Shown here: in pieces, positions 52,532 to 61,151 of the stretch
Numbering within the stretch: the first letter of the stretch is position 1
Layout of the letters: every line of letters starts with the position of its first letter
Made by a program: the position numbers and the translations under genes
The notes under the pieces: generated by a model
The model's database searches: none
What the model saw: the letters and a program-made list of their open reading frames with translations, nothing else
Told to the model about the DNA's origin: nothing
Source: Rhodohalobacter sulfatireducens
GTDB lineage: Bacteria; Bacteroidota; Rhodothermia; Balneolales; Balneolaceae
NCBI RefSeq assembly: GCF_022012475.1
Contig: NZ_JAKLWS010000016.1
Location: 34,639 to 98,638 of the forward strand
Length of the DNA: 64,000 nucleotides
Reading direction: 5' to 3'

Positions 52532-52600
52532 AAAGTTTATAGTTAAAGTTCAAGGTTATGTAGCCGAACTTTAAACCTTAAACTAAAAACCTTAAACCTT
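52532..52600. repeat. GTT-rich imperfect inverted repeat before thyA
   Basis: The segment from 52532 to 52557 (AAAGTTTATAGTTAAAGTTC...) is matched in reverse complement by 52566 to about 52595 (AACTTTAAACCTTAAACT...), at roughly three bases in four. The right side also has short direct CCTTAAA repeats. It ends 10-15 bases before the thyA ATG. Similar in kind to the repeats at 1675 and 28212. Confidence 0.55.
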
Positions 52601-52608
52601 ATGTAAGC

Positions 52609-53457
52609 ATGAAACAATATCACGACCTGGTTCAAAACGTAATGGATCACGGAGTTTGGAAAGAGAACCGAACCGGTGTAAGAACACTTGCAAACTTTGC
52701 TGAATTTTATAAAGTAGACCTGGCTGAAGGGTATCCATTACTTACAACAAAAAAGGTTTATTTTAGATCTGTAATTCTGGAATTATTGTGGTACCTGCGG
52801 GGAGAAGATCATATCAAATGGTTGAGGGATGAAAAAGATTGTCACATCTGGGATGCCTGGGCGGATGAAGATGGATATGTTGGCCCCATCTACCCGGTAT
52901 TATGGCGGCGTTTTCCAATGGCAAAATCAAAAGATGGAGATGTTTACAAGCCTTTGGGAGATAAAAAGGAAAAAGATTGGCAGTATGAAGAGTTCGACCA
53001 GGTTCAAAATGCTATTCATATGCTGAAAACCAATCCCAATAGTCGAAGGATTGTTGTATCGGCATGGCATCCGGGATTATTAGGTGAAATGGGATTACCG
53101 CCATGTCACCTGATGTATATTTTTAATGTGGCTGATGGAAAACTGAACTGTCATCTAACACAACGATCCGGAGATATCGCTTTAGGAATTCCGTTTAATT
53201 TAGCCTGTTATTCAGCACTTACGATGGCCGTTGCACAAGAAGTTGGTTTGAAACCGGGAACGTTTGCTCACACGATTGTAGATGCACACATTTATGAAAA
53301 TCACATGGATGGTTTGAAAGAACAGCTTACCAGGGAACCCAAAGAACTGCCAACGCTGGAGATTGCAAACAAACCGGTTGATGAACTCACCTTCGAAGAT
53401 TTTACGCTGAAAAATTACGATCCAGACCCGGTCATCAAGTTTCCCGTTGCCGTATGA
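52609..53457 (+). CDS. thyA: Thymidylate synthase
   Basis: A 282-residue enzyme that makes dTMP from dUMP with methylene-THF. The sequence has RTGVRTLANF for phosphate contact, LLTTKKVYFRSVILELLWYLRG, SRRIVVSAWHP, the catalytic Cys in LPPCHLMYIFNV, and HLTQRSGDIALGIPFNLACYSAL, then DAHIYENHMDGL. It overlaps folA by four bases (ATGA), so the dihydrofolate it makes is recycled by the next product. Confidence 0.98.
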   Translation: MKQYHDLVQNVMDHGVWKENRTGVRTLANFAEFYKVDLAEGYPLLTTKKVYFRSVILELLWYLRGEDHIKWLRDEKDCHIWDAWADEDGYVGPIYPVLWRRFPMAKSKDGDVYKPLGDKKEKDWQYEEFDQVQNAIHMLKTNPNSRRIVVSAWHPGLLGEMGLPPCHLMYIFNVADGKLNCHLTQRSGDIALGIPFNLACYSALTMAVAQEVGLKPGTFAHTIVDAHIYENHMDGLKEQLTREPKELPTLEIANKPVDELTFEDFTLKNYDPDPVIKFPVAV

Positions 53458-53927
53458 AGTTATCGATTATTGTAGCTCACGATCCAAATCTTGTTATTGG
53501 AAAAGATGGAGAACTTCCCTGGCATTTTAGCGAGGATCTGAAGTTTTTCAAAAAAACGACAATGGGTTCACCCATGTTAATGGGCCGAGGGGTTTTTGAA
53601 GAGTTGAACGAAAAACCACTTCCGGGAAGAGAAAATGTGGTTTTGAGCCGGTCTAAAAATTACGAACATGTACCGACGTTCAGCTCGATAGATAAGGCAT
53701 TGGATTATCTGTCAGATCAAGAACAAGTTTTTATCATTGGCGGGGGTGAGATCTACAGGCAAACCATTGATCAGGTTGACGAGCTCATCATTACTCAAGT
53801 CAAAACAAAACATGAAGGAGACACCTATTTTCCTGAATACCGTGATGAAATTTGTGAAACATGGAAAGAAACCTGGAGAGAGGATCACGAAGAGTTCTCA
53901 TTTGTGAAATACCAGCGAGTCGGTTGA
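53454..53927 (+). CDS. folA: Dihydrofolate reductase
   Basis: A 157-residue enzyme that reduces dihydrofolate with NADPH. The start SIIVAHDPNLVIGKDGELPWHFSEDLKFFK contains the substrate loop and the acidic residue in the helix after PWH, then MGRGVFEELNEKPLPGRENVVLSR and VFIIGGGEIYRQ. It is coupled to thyA through an ATGA overlap. The reverse-strand HD hydrolase gene converges on it from 54215. Confidence 0.96.
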   Translation: MKLSIIVAHDPNLVIGKDGELPWHFSEDLKFFKKTTMGSPMLMGRGVFEELNEKPLPGRENVVLSRSKNYEHVPTFSSIDKALDYLSDQEQVFIIGGGEIYRQTIDQVDELIITQVKTKHEGDTYFPEYRDEICETWKETWREDHEEFSFVKYQRVG

Positions 53928-54044
53928 CAAGTTCAAGGGGCAACCTGCCCGTTACCACAAAAAGTATTTACGGTAATAAAAAGTGGTTTGGGGTAATTGC
54001 TTCGTTGAGTCCTTTATTCATAAATATTTTATGATGACTAGATA

Positions 54045-54214
54045 CCGTACAAGCTGTATGGTTGGTGTACATTGTAGAACGGGTCGCCGACCCGTTACTG
54101 ACGAATCCAAAATTCGAAGATAAGCGAGATTTGGATAATCATCTTTAAAAAGCCTATTGATTATTTTTAGTGAGCCAGCGATTGATCGTACCGGACAAGC
54201 TGTCCGGCGTACAT
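54045..54214. repeat. Two related hairpin repeats and one GC-rich hairpin
   Basis: Copy 1 is at 54045-54061 (CCGTACA-agc-TGTATGG) and copy 2 is at 54191-54207 (CCGGACA-agc-TGTCCGG); each is followed by GTACATT. The fourth pair is T-A in one and G-C in the other, so the stem is kept although both bases changed. Between them AACGGGTC-gcc-GACCCGTT forms a perfect 8-bp stem at 54078-54096. All lie between the convergent folA and HD hydrolase genes. Confidence 0.75.
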
Positions 54215-55462
54215 TTATATCTCCTTCAAATGTACTAAATACGGTTTTACAACCGGCTCAGTCAGCGCAATGATATGCTTGGTATCGGCCGCTTTAGAAA
54301 ACTCAACAGCTTTATTGTTATCCTCTAAAATCCAGATGCTTTCGTTTTCATAACGGTATGCCTCGCTGTAACTCTCATTGGCTTCGTAATAGTAGGAGAT
54401 TGATTCATCATCATGCGGGAATCCCTGTTTCTTGAGATACTTTTTCGTTTTTGCCTGGATCTCTTCTTGTAACTTATCTCTTTCTTTTCGATCGGCAAAC
54501 GTTGTTCGGAAAAGCTGACGGCTCAAAAACCGGTGAGACAAATCAGATAAAATCAGGTCCTCACTGGCTGCCCACCTTTTAATGCAGATGTACACATCAT
54601 GATCATCCAGTGCAATATAATTCTCAAGCATTTTTTGAGTGATTCGCTTTTTGGAGGATGGATTCTTCGACAGAAAATAAGTTAGTGGCATCGACGGTAT
54701 TTCTACATCCTCACCGGCGTCAATCAGATATCGAACTCGTTTGAAAATCTTTCTCAAAAGTGCGTCTGCACTCACTACGGTTTTATGCAAATACACCTGC
54801 ATATACATCAACCGGCGGGATAGAATGTAGTTTTCAACCGCGTAGATGCCTTTCTTTTCAATCACTACATTTCCCTTGAACACACGCATTGTTTTCAAAA
54901 TCCGGTTGATACCAACCGAGCCTTCTGAAACCCCGGTAAAAAAGCTGTCGCGTTTCAGATAATCCAGCCGGTCCATATCAAGTTGAGAAGAGATTAACTG
55001 ATGAAGAAATTTTTTGGGGTATTGATCTTTGAAAATTTTGATCGCTGTATTCAGCTCACCCTCAAACTCCTTATTCAGATTCTCCATGATTTTGAGGCTC
55101 ATCATCTCGTGATTGAAATCCTCTATCAGTGTATGTTCAAGGGTGTGGGAGAGAGGACCGTGACCAACATCATGCAACAAGATAGCAATTAGTGTTCCTG
55201 TTACTTCTGCATCACTGATAGTTGTGTCCTTTTCACGAAGATTCTTGAGGACGCGCTGACCCAATTCCAAAGCGCCAATGGCATGAGAAAAACGCGAGTG
55301 CTCGGCGGCCGGGAACACAAGATATCCCAGTCCCAACTGACGTATTCTCCGAAGCCGCTGCACATACGGGTGATCAATCAGCCGTAAAATTGTACCCTTA
55401 GGGATCGTTATAAATCCGTGGACCGGGTCACTAAAAATTTTATACTGACTGCTTTTATCCAT
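54215..55462 (-). CDS. HD domain phosphohydrolase
   Basis: A 415-residue metal-dependent phosphohydrolase. The N-terminal DPVHGFITIP and HPYVQRLRRIRQLG, then HSRFSHAIGALELG (H) and LLHDVGHGPLSHTLEH (HD) match the HD superfamily close to dGTP triphosphohydrolases, with a further Asp in SQLDMDRLDYLKRDS. Nucleotide-phosphate hydrolysis is likely, but the substrate is open. ATG at 55460-55462 is used; it overlaps the thioesterase stop by eight bases, so the two genes are coupled. The longer frame upstream adds no family sequence. Confidence 0.88.
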   Translation of the reverse strand: MDKSSQYKIFSDPVHGFITIPKGTILRLIDHPYVQRLRRIRQLGLGYLVFPAAEHSRFSHAIGALELGQRVLKNLREKDTTISDAEVTGTLIAILLHDVGHGPLSHTLEHTLIEDFNHEMMSLKIMENLNKEFEGELNTAIKIFKDQYPKKFLHQLISSQLDMDRLDYLKRDSFFTGVSEGSVGINRILKTMRVFKGNVVIEKKGIYAVENYILSRRLMYMQVYLHKTVVSADALLRKIFKRVRYLIDAGEDVEIPSMPLTYFLSKNPSSKKRITQKMLENYIALDDHDVYICIKRWAASEDLILSDLSHRFLSRQLFRTTFADRKERDKLQEEIQAKTKKYLKKQGFPHDDESISYYYEANESYSEAYRYENESIWILEDNNKAVEFSKAADTKHIIALTEPVVKPYLVHLKEI

Positions 55463-55904
55463 TATCCGGAATCTTGTATAGATATTTATCGCGATCTTTG
55501 ATCTCAGGTAATTTAGTAGGTTTTTGTGCCTCAAGATCAAACCAAACACCTGTCGTTTTTGCTACGGCTTTCAGCTCCGAATCTCCTTTTGAGTAGATCG
55601 CCTGGAATCCTTTGATACTCGTATTTCCATATTCTTCGATGGATGTTCCGATCAGCAGCATCTCATTCAGCTCAATAGGGCGAATGTAGTCCAATTCTAA
55701 ATGGACAAGCATAAAACTTTTCCCCTCACTCATGGATGCCTGGAATTCCGGAACATCATTGATAAAGTTGATCCGGGCCTCTTCGAAATAGGTGTTAAAG
55801 ACAGCATTATTTACGTGATTCAGCGCATCGAGATCTCTAAATCGAACAGGCAACTCTGTCCAGTGAGCAAAAGAATCTTTGTTATACTCAGGTTTTTCAG
55901 TCAT
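55455..55904 (-). CDS. Acyl-CoA thioesterase, hot-dog fold (4HBT)
   Basis: A 149-residue enzyme that would cut acyl-CoA or a related thioester. WTELPVRFRDLDALNHVNNAVFNTYFEEARINFI (near 16-49) is the 4HBT active-site region, with D and N in the DxxxHVNN pattern. It acts as a tetramer in related proteins. It comes first in a two-gene unit with the HD hydrolase. The acyl substrate is unknown. Confidence 0.9.
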   Translation of the reverse strand: MTEKPEYNKDSFAHWTELPVRFRDLDALNHVNNAVFNTYFEEARINFINDVPEFQASMSEGKSFMLVHLELDYIRPIELNEMLLIGTSIEEYGNTSIKGFQAIYSKGDSELKAVAKTTGVWFDLEAQKPTKLPEIKDRDKYLYKIPDNG

Positions 55905-56039
55905 TTGATCTTTCTTTTTGATGAAAGGTAAACAGAATATGGCAGGAATATGAAGGAGTTTTTGATTTCGAACGAATCAGTTGTTTTTGATGCTTATATT
56001 CTTTGTTGGAATTCATCCTAATATAAATTCAGATATAAA

Positions 56040-57113
56040 ATGTTCGATACGGAATCACGTGATTTTCTTGAAAAATTAATTGTTACGCCGAGTCCCACCG
56101 GTTATGAAAGCGAAGGACAGAAAGTTTGGAAAAAGTTTATTTCTCAATATGCTGATAAAGTAGAATCCGATGCATATGGATCTGCGATGGCCAGGCTTAA
56201 CATGAATGCAGATCTGCCCACAATTATGCTCGAGGCTCATGCTGATGAGATCGGGATGGTGGTTCAGCATATATCTGATAATGGATTTGTAACATTGAAT
56301 AAATTGGGCGGTAGTGATTCAACCATTGCACGAGCCAAACGAGTTGTGATTCACTCGAAAAAAGGCCGAGTTATCGGAGTCGTTGGGAATACAGCAATTC
56401 ACTTGCAAGACAAAAAGAATGGTGGTGGCAAGCAACCGGAATGGAAAGATATCTATGTGGATATCGGGGTTTCATCAAAAGAAGAAGCTCTTGAGATGAT
56501 TCAAATAGGAGACCCGATCACTTATGCAGATGAATTGGAATATTTGAATGATGATATCATCACCGGCCGTGCGTTAGATAACCGGATCGGCGGATTTGTG
56601 ATTGCTCATGCTATGAAGCAGCTGCGAAGCAGGAAAAAAGATCTGAAAGTTAACGTGATCGCTCTCAACTCCGTGCAGGAGGAGGTGGGTGGTTTTGGTG
56701 CACGAATGATGAGTTTCCGCCATATGCCTGATGCGGCATTGGTGACCGACGTTACACATGCTACAGACACACCTGGCATCAACAATAAAGAACACGGAAC
56801 TGTGAAACTGGGCAAAGGACCGACGGTTCAGCATGGCGGGGCGAATCATCGGGCAATTGTAGAACTGATTGAGCAGACGGCAGACAAGCAGGAGATCGAT
56901 ATTCAGCATGAAGCCACAAGTGTGAGAACGGGAACGGATACCGACAGTATTTTCTATCAAAAAACAGGGATTCCGAGCGCGCTGGTATCACTGCCATTGA
57001 GATATATGCATTCACCGGTTGAGACTGCATCGTTGAGTGATGTAGAAAATCTCGTGAAACTGATGGCCGAAACAGTTCTGGCGATGAGAGAAGATCAAGT
57101 TTTTGAGGTTTAG
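56040..57113 (+). CDS. M42 family metallopeptidase (glutamyl aminopeptidase type)
   Basis: A 357-residue cytosolic peptidase that trims residues from peptide N-termini in large oligomers. The two-metal site is seen in EAHADEIGMVV (His, near 62), DNRIGG (Asp, near 180), the catalytic Glu pair in VQEEVGGFGA (near 214), TDVTHATDTPG (Asp near 238), and the final ligand near the end in YMHSPVE. The family often splits acidic N-terminal residues, but specificity is unclear. It is transcribed alone. Confidence 0.92.
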   Translation: MFDTESRDFLEKLIVTPSPTGYESEGQKVWKKFISQYADKVESDAYGSAMARLNMNADLPTIMLEAHADEIGMVVQHISDNGFVTLNKLGGSDSTIARAKRVVIHSKKGRVIGVVGNTAIHLQDKKNGGGKQPEWKDIYVDIGVSSKEEALEMIQIGDPITYADELEYLNDDIITGRALDNRIGGFVIAHAMKQLRSRKKDLKVNVIALNSVQEEVGGFGARMMSFRHMPDAALVTDVTHATDTPGINNKEHGTVKLGKGPTVQHGGANHRAIVELIEQTADKQEIDIQHEATSVRTGTDTDSIFYQKTGIPSALVSLPLRYMHSPVETASLSDVENLVKLMAETVLAMREDQVFEV

Positions 57114-57132
57114 ATTTCTGAATAAAATTTGA

Positions 57133-57194
57133 GTTACCGGATGAGTATCATTGCTCTCAAGGGAAGTATTTATGCTAAAAATACTCATCCGATG
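57133..57194. repeat. Dispersed palindromic element, copy 2 (about 62 bp)
   Basis: CGGATGAGTAT (57138-57148) pairs perfectly with ATACTCATCCG (57181-57191). The ends GTTACCGGATGA and CTCATCCGATG resemble those of the element at 20440, and the total length is nearly the same. It lies between the M42 gene and the convergent DUF6174 gene. Confidence 0.75.
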
Positions 57195-57218
57195 ATTTTC
57201 GATTACGTGAGCAGCTAC

Positions 57219-57701
57219 CTACTGTTCGGGTTCAAATTTGTCGACTCTATACGTCACTTCATCATCAATCGCCTCTTTGATAAAGTCGATCTCAATGTAC
57301 TCGGGATAGCCTGTTTTCTTGTTGTACTCAACAATCAGTTTATCCGCTTTTTGGCGTGCATTTTCAATGATATCAAAAAGTTCATTGATGGTTCGGAATG
57401 ACTCGGAATACATTGGGAATACCAATTCATCAGTCTGCGGATCACGAAGGGGTTCGCCGGTTTCGGGATCAAGAACGGCATGAATCGTATCTGTTTTCAC
57501 CACAATGATGGAAGGGTTAAAGAGGCCGCCGCAGTAACAAAATTTGCTGAACTCAAACGAGTAGTTTTCTACACTCTGCTCTTTCCATAGATTTAGATTC
57601 GTCCTGAAATTATCTCCTTTTCTACCATCACTAATCGAATCGCACGATGAGATGAGAAATAGGGCGGACAAAAAAATGAAAAGGGTCCTGGTCCGGCTCA
57701 A
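57219..57701 (-). CDS. DUF6174-like lipoprotein
   Basis: A 160-residue envelope protein. It has a lipoprotein signal (FLSALFLISSC, Cys20), then W...VENYSFEFSKFCYCGG with a Cys-x-Cys, then TINELFDIIENA, KLIVEYNKKTGYPEYIEIDF and DDEVTYRV. This order of motifs is that of the DUF6174 family, whose role is not known. It is a single gene, convergent with the M42 peptidase and followed by a palindromic repeat. Confidence 0.75.
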   Translation of the reverse strand: MSRTRTLFIFLSALFLISSCDSISDGRKGDNFRTNLNLWKEQSVENYSFEFSKFCYCGGLFNPSIIVVKTDTIHAVLDPETGEPLRDPQTDELVFPMYSESFRTINELFDIIENARQKADKLIVEYNKKTGYPEYIEIDFIKEAIDDEVTYRVDKFEPEQ

Positions 57702-57839
57702 AATTCTCCTGTACTTGAATTAAATACTATTTGTTAAAAGTACACTTTCGTGAACTCTGATACCTATCCTTTGCTTGGAATTATTTTTATAGGGGAGGGA
57801 CGTGATCTCTGGATTTTTGACAATCGAGGTAAAAAATTA

Positions 57840-58850
57840 TCAGAGCTTTCGGATTTTAATCGAGAACGCATTTTTCGGATTTTCTACAAACAATTGGTCG
57901 ATCTCCTTATCGGTAAAATCATTTTCTTGAAGTGCCGGTATGAGTTCATTCATCGCCGCTTCAAAAGGCCTGAGCTCTCCGCCACCGGGAAACCCGTTGC
58001 CATCGTGAGAAAGCAGAATCTTGTGAAGTAATTTCTCTGATTTAAATCGTTGCAGCCAATCAACTGTACTTTGAATATTCGATGAATTTACGCGATCAAG
58101 GGAGATCCAGGCTCCTTTTTGGGCTGTTTCAATCAACAAATTGAGATCGTTACTTGTATGTGCGTGTGTCCAGATCCATGCTTCGGGACTTACATCAAAT
58201 TGTTGAAGCAGACTTAGCTGGGTATCAACTGCTTCCGGATTATCTGCGGTATGAACCGCAAGTGTTAAGCCTGTTTCTAAATGGGCCATAATTCCGGCCT
58301 CAAATAGTTTTTTATCTATATCCGATGGGGTTCCGTTGTCAAACGCCAGTTTAATAAATCCCGGTTTTACATTGGTTCCATCAATTCCATTTTCAAACTC
58401 ATCAACCCAGCGTTCAGAGATCTCTCGGGTTGTAGAGTTATATGCTGTTTGTGGGACATACTTGTCATCTACGGCACCGTAGTAACCTGTGTTTGTGACT
58501 ATTTGAAGGCCCGTGGAATCGGCGATAGTTTGAAGAAGATCAACCCGCCTGCCAAAATGGGCAGTGGTACAATCAAAAATGGTATCCACACCTAGCAACT
58601 TTATTCTTCGCAGATAGGGAACTACCTGGTTTGCAAGCGCGGCCTCATCATACTCAGAAGTCTCACTGATATCCTTGCCGAAATTTGACATGATATGTTC
58701 GTGTGAAAGAGCAAAACCCATCTTTTCAACTGCAATAGAACCATTCACTGAATGGAAAATAGTTCTGTTTTGGTCTCTGCTATTATGATTTCCGTTGATC
58801 AATAAAACAGTGGCAAGTGACAAGAAGATCAAAAAAGTGTATTTACTCAT
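57840..58850 (-). CDS. Phosphotriesterase family metal-dependent hydrolase
   Basis: A 336-residue amidohydrolase-fold enzyme with a signal peptide or anchor (about 1-22). Metal ligands appear in LSHEHIM (HxH, near 50-52), in the strands ending GLTLAVHTAD and IWTHAHTSND, and in LSHDGNG with the conserved Asp. The usual bridging Lys is replaced in position by the KPGFIKLAFDNG stretch, whose Lys fits. Members split phosphotriesters, lactones or phospho-sugars; the substrate here is unknown. It is downstream of the DUF3500 gene, 38 bases away, so the two are likely co-transcribed. Confidence 0.85.
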   Translation of the reverse strand: MSKYTFLIFLSLATVLLINGNHNSRDQNRTIFHSVNGSIAVEKMGFALSHEHIMSNFGKDISETSEYDEAALANQVVPYLRRIKLLGVDTIFDCTTAHFGRRVDLLQTIADSTGLQIVTNTGYYGAVDDKYVPQTAYNSTTREISERWVDEFENGIDGTNVKPGFIKLAFDNGTPSDIDKKLFEAGIMAHLETGLTLAVHTADNPEAVDTQLSLLQQFDVSPEAWIWTHAHTSNDLNLLIETAQKGAWISLDRVNSSNIQSTVDWLQRFKSEKLLHKILLSHDGNGFPGGGELRPFEAAMNELIPALQENDFTDKEIDQLFVENPKNAFSIKIRKL

Positions 58851-58888
58851 AATATTTATCTGATATTTTCAGATTCAAATAAAAAGGA

Positions 58889-59956
58889 TCAGTGTTGATG
58901 ATTCACCCGATGCTCACGAAGAAGGTCTGCACCAAAATCATTCCCTTTTTCTCGCCAAATGGTGTGGATGTGATTTCCGTCATTATTGAAACCTACATTA
59001 TCATATTCAATCAGGAAATCAGGTCCATTAATTGCATAATAGTGGGGATTCATCCGTTGATAACTTCCAATCCACGCAAAATAGATCTCATCGATTCCTG
59101 AGCTATCAATTTTTTCAAGGTAGTACTGATATTTTTCATGTTCAAGATTTCCGATATACTCAGAAATCAACCTCTTTAACAACTTTTTTTGAGTATCGGT
59201 CAATTCACTTGCTTTGATTCCCTGATACTCCAAAAGTCTCTGAGTACTTGATGGATTCGTTAAAATATCCCCGGGTACATCTTGGCTTAGTGTGGCATTT
59301 GATTTTTGTTCATCATCCAGCGCATTGATCAGTTTTATCCCATAATCTTCCTCTTTGCTCAGCACACGAATTCCCGCATACTTGGAGATTTTGACCTCAG
59401 CGGGATCCGAACCGAGAAAAAGTGGTGTCATCGAAAAATCATCACCTGTCGCTGTGAGGTTGTAGGAGATATGATGTCCCTCAAACTTTATGCCCCATGG
59501 TTCTACCGGCCCGGGTTCCCCATAAAACGAAATGTAATAATTTTCGAGCGACCAGTCCAAATTTCTGATCTGTTCGATTGCCTGATCCGGAATATCTCCG
59601 CGTTTATATGCAGTCTCGTACACAACGTTTAGAATATCATCCAACTGCAAAATACTTGTGGTTTTCAGATATCCTTGCGAGCTAAAAAGTGTGGTTAATA
59701 GGTGATGGAATTCAATTCTGCTATCCTCAGAGAGAGCACCATACCTTAAACCCGGGCGTGTGGCCAATCCAACAGGTAGATTTGTCCACTGAGTTCGCGA
59801 CGAATCATCGAAGGCATGGTTAACAGTTGCCAACTGATCGTCCGTCAAAGTAGTTAGAAAATGATGTGATACCGTTCTGATCTGTTCTATTGATTGAGCT
59901 GTCAAACTGGATGAGATCAGGAACAGAAGGAGAGTCAGGGCATAGAGTTTTGTCAT
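58889..59956 (-). CDS. DUF3500 domain protein, secreted
   Basis: A 355-residue protein with a cleavable signal (MTKLYALTLLLFLISSSLTAQ) from ATG at 59954-59956; the longer frame upstream is not supported. The sequence RTQWTNLPVG near 55, YYISFYGEPGPVEPWGIKFEGHHISYNLT and GNHIHTIWREKGNDFG near the end are typical of DUF3500 proteins, which are found in Bacteroidota and Planctomycetota and whose function is not known. The conserved His and Trp residues suggest a metal- or ligand-binding site. It precedes the phosphotriesterase-like gene. Confidence 0.82.
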   Translation of the reverse strand: MTKLYALTLLLFLISSSLTAQSIEQIRTVSHHFLTTLTDDQLATVNHAFDDSSRTQWTNLPVGLATRPGLRYGALSEDSRIEFHHLLTTLFSSQGYLKTTSILQLDDILNVVYETAYKRGDIPDQAIEQIRNLDWSLENYYISFYGEPGPVEPWGIKFEGHHISYNLTATGDDFSMTPLFLGSDPAEVKISKYAGIRVLSKEEDYGIKLINALDDEQKSNATLSQDVPGDILTNPSSTQRLLEYQGIKASELTDTQKKLLKRLISEYIGNLEHEKYQYYLEKIDSSGIDEIYFAWIGSYQRMNPHYYAINGPDFLIEYDNVGFNNDGNHIHTIWREKGNDFGADLLREHRVNHQH

Positions 59957-60098
59957 ATATTTAAATTTAGTGATAGGTAAGTCCCCGATTTTTGTTAATG
60001 TGCTGAAGTACACTTCAAATTCAAAATAATGACTTCAGTGGTTTAAGGTCTCTTTTTTTTGTTAATTGATTCAGGGACTCAACAAACCATCTATTCCT

Positions 60099-61151
60099 AT
60101 GCAAGTAATACTACTTCTAATTGGTCTTCTATTGATTCTGATAGGAGTTTTTTTGATTTGGGATCAACTTCAAGCGAGGCTTTCGTACGAAAAAGTGCTT
60201 GGAACAATAACCGGATACAGGAAAAGAATGGATTATAAATCCGGTGATAACCTCCGCATGATGTTTTATCCAATTATTGAGTATGTGGTTCAGGGACAGA
60301 AAAAGAAACTTAACTCCACTCTTGGTTCAAGCTTTCCTTCTTATGATATCGGTGAATCAGTATATATCTACTATTCAAGCAAAAATGATGAAGCAAAGCT
60401 GAAATCTATAGCTCCTTTTTATGGTGGGATGCTATTCTTACTTGCCGGGGGATATCTCGGTTACATCTTTTTTGCCACCTTTTCGTTTTCCTTTTTTTCT
60501 GTGCTGTTCGTTTTGATAATTCTTACAGTTATTTTTTGGATTCTTTTCAAGCAACTGAAGAAATTTGAAATTAAAAGTGGCTCAGAACTTATTGAACGTA
60601 TTAGAAACAAGTTGGCGGGTATGTCAAAACTTCGAGAGGCAGATGAATCTGAGCTCATTACCACACAAGAAGAACTGCTGAGTACAGATCTTTTTGTAAA
60701 TAAAAATATCCAATATGCCGGGCCGATTATCCTTCTTATTGGATTTGGATTAATTTTTCTGGCCGGTTATTTCTGGATTGAAAAGATAGAATTCATGGAG
60801 GTTGCTTTATCTGCGGAAGGAGAGGTTGTTGATTACGAAGTGAGAGGCTCGGGAGAGGATGAAACATTCTACCCGATCATTGTTTTTACGACAAAAAATT
60901 CCAAGGAATATGAATTTACTCACGAAGCCGGTTCAGGAACAGATCCTTATTACACGGTAAACTCTACGGTTCAGGTACTTTACGACCCTGAAACCCCATA
61001 TGATGCAATTATCGATCAGGGAGCCTGGAATTGGCTTTGGCCGGTACTTATCTCATTCATTGCATTGGCATTCTTTGGTTCGGGAGTCAAAATGGTTTTC
61101 CAATGGATGAAGATTAAACGATTTAAAGAGAAGCTGAAAGAGATTAACTAA
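60099..61151 (+). CDS. DUF3592 domain membrane protein, two repeats
   Basis: A 350-residue membrane protein made of two similar halves. Each has a membrane helix, an extracytoplasmic beta domain with the pattern GxVxxY...FYPIIxxxxxGKxxxxxxxxGS...YxxGxxVxVxYxxxxPxxA, and one or two closing helices (about 1-135 and 200-345). This fits DUF3592, a family without a known role. ATG 60099 is preferred over TTG 60066. It ends convergently with the histidine kinase gene, overlapping its stop by four bases. Confidence 0.8.
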   Translation: MQVILLLIGLLLILIGVFLIWDQLQARLSYEKVLGTITGYRKRMDYKSGDNLRMMFYPIIEYVVQGQKKKLNSTLGSSFPSYDIGESVYIYYSSKNDEAKLKSIAPFYGGMLFLLAGGYLGYIFFATFSFSFFSVLFVLIILTVIFWILFKQLKKFEIKSGSELIERIRNKLAGMSKLREADESELITTQEELLSTDLFVNKNIQYAGPIILLIGFGLIFLAGYFWIEKIEFMEVALSAEGEVVDYEVRGSGEDETFYPIIVFTTKNSKEYEFTHEAGSGTDPYYTVNSTVQVLYDPETPYDAIIDQGAWNWLWPVLISFIALAFFGSGVKMVFQWMKIKRFKEKLKEIN

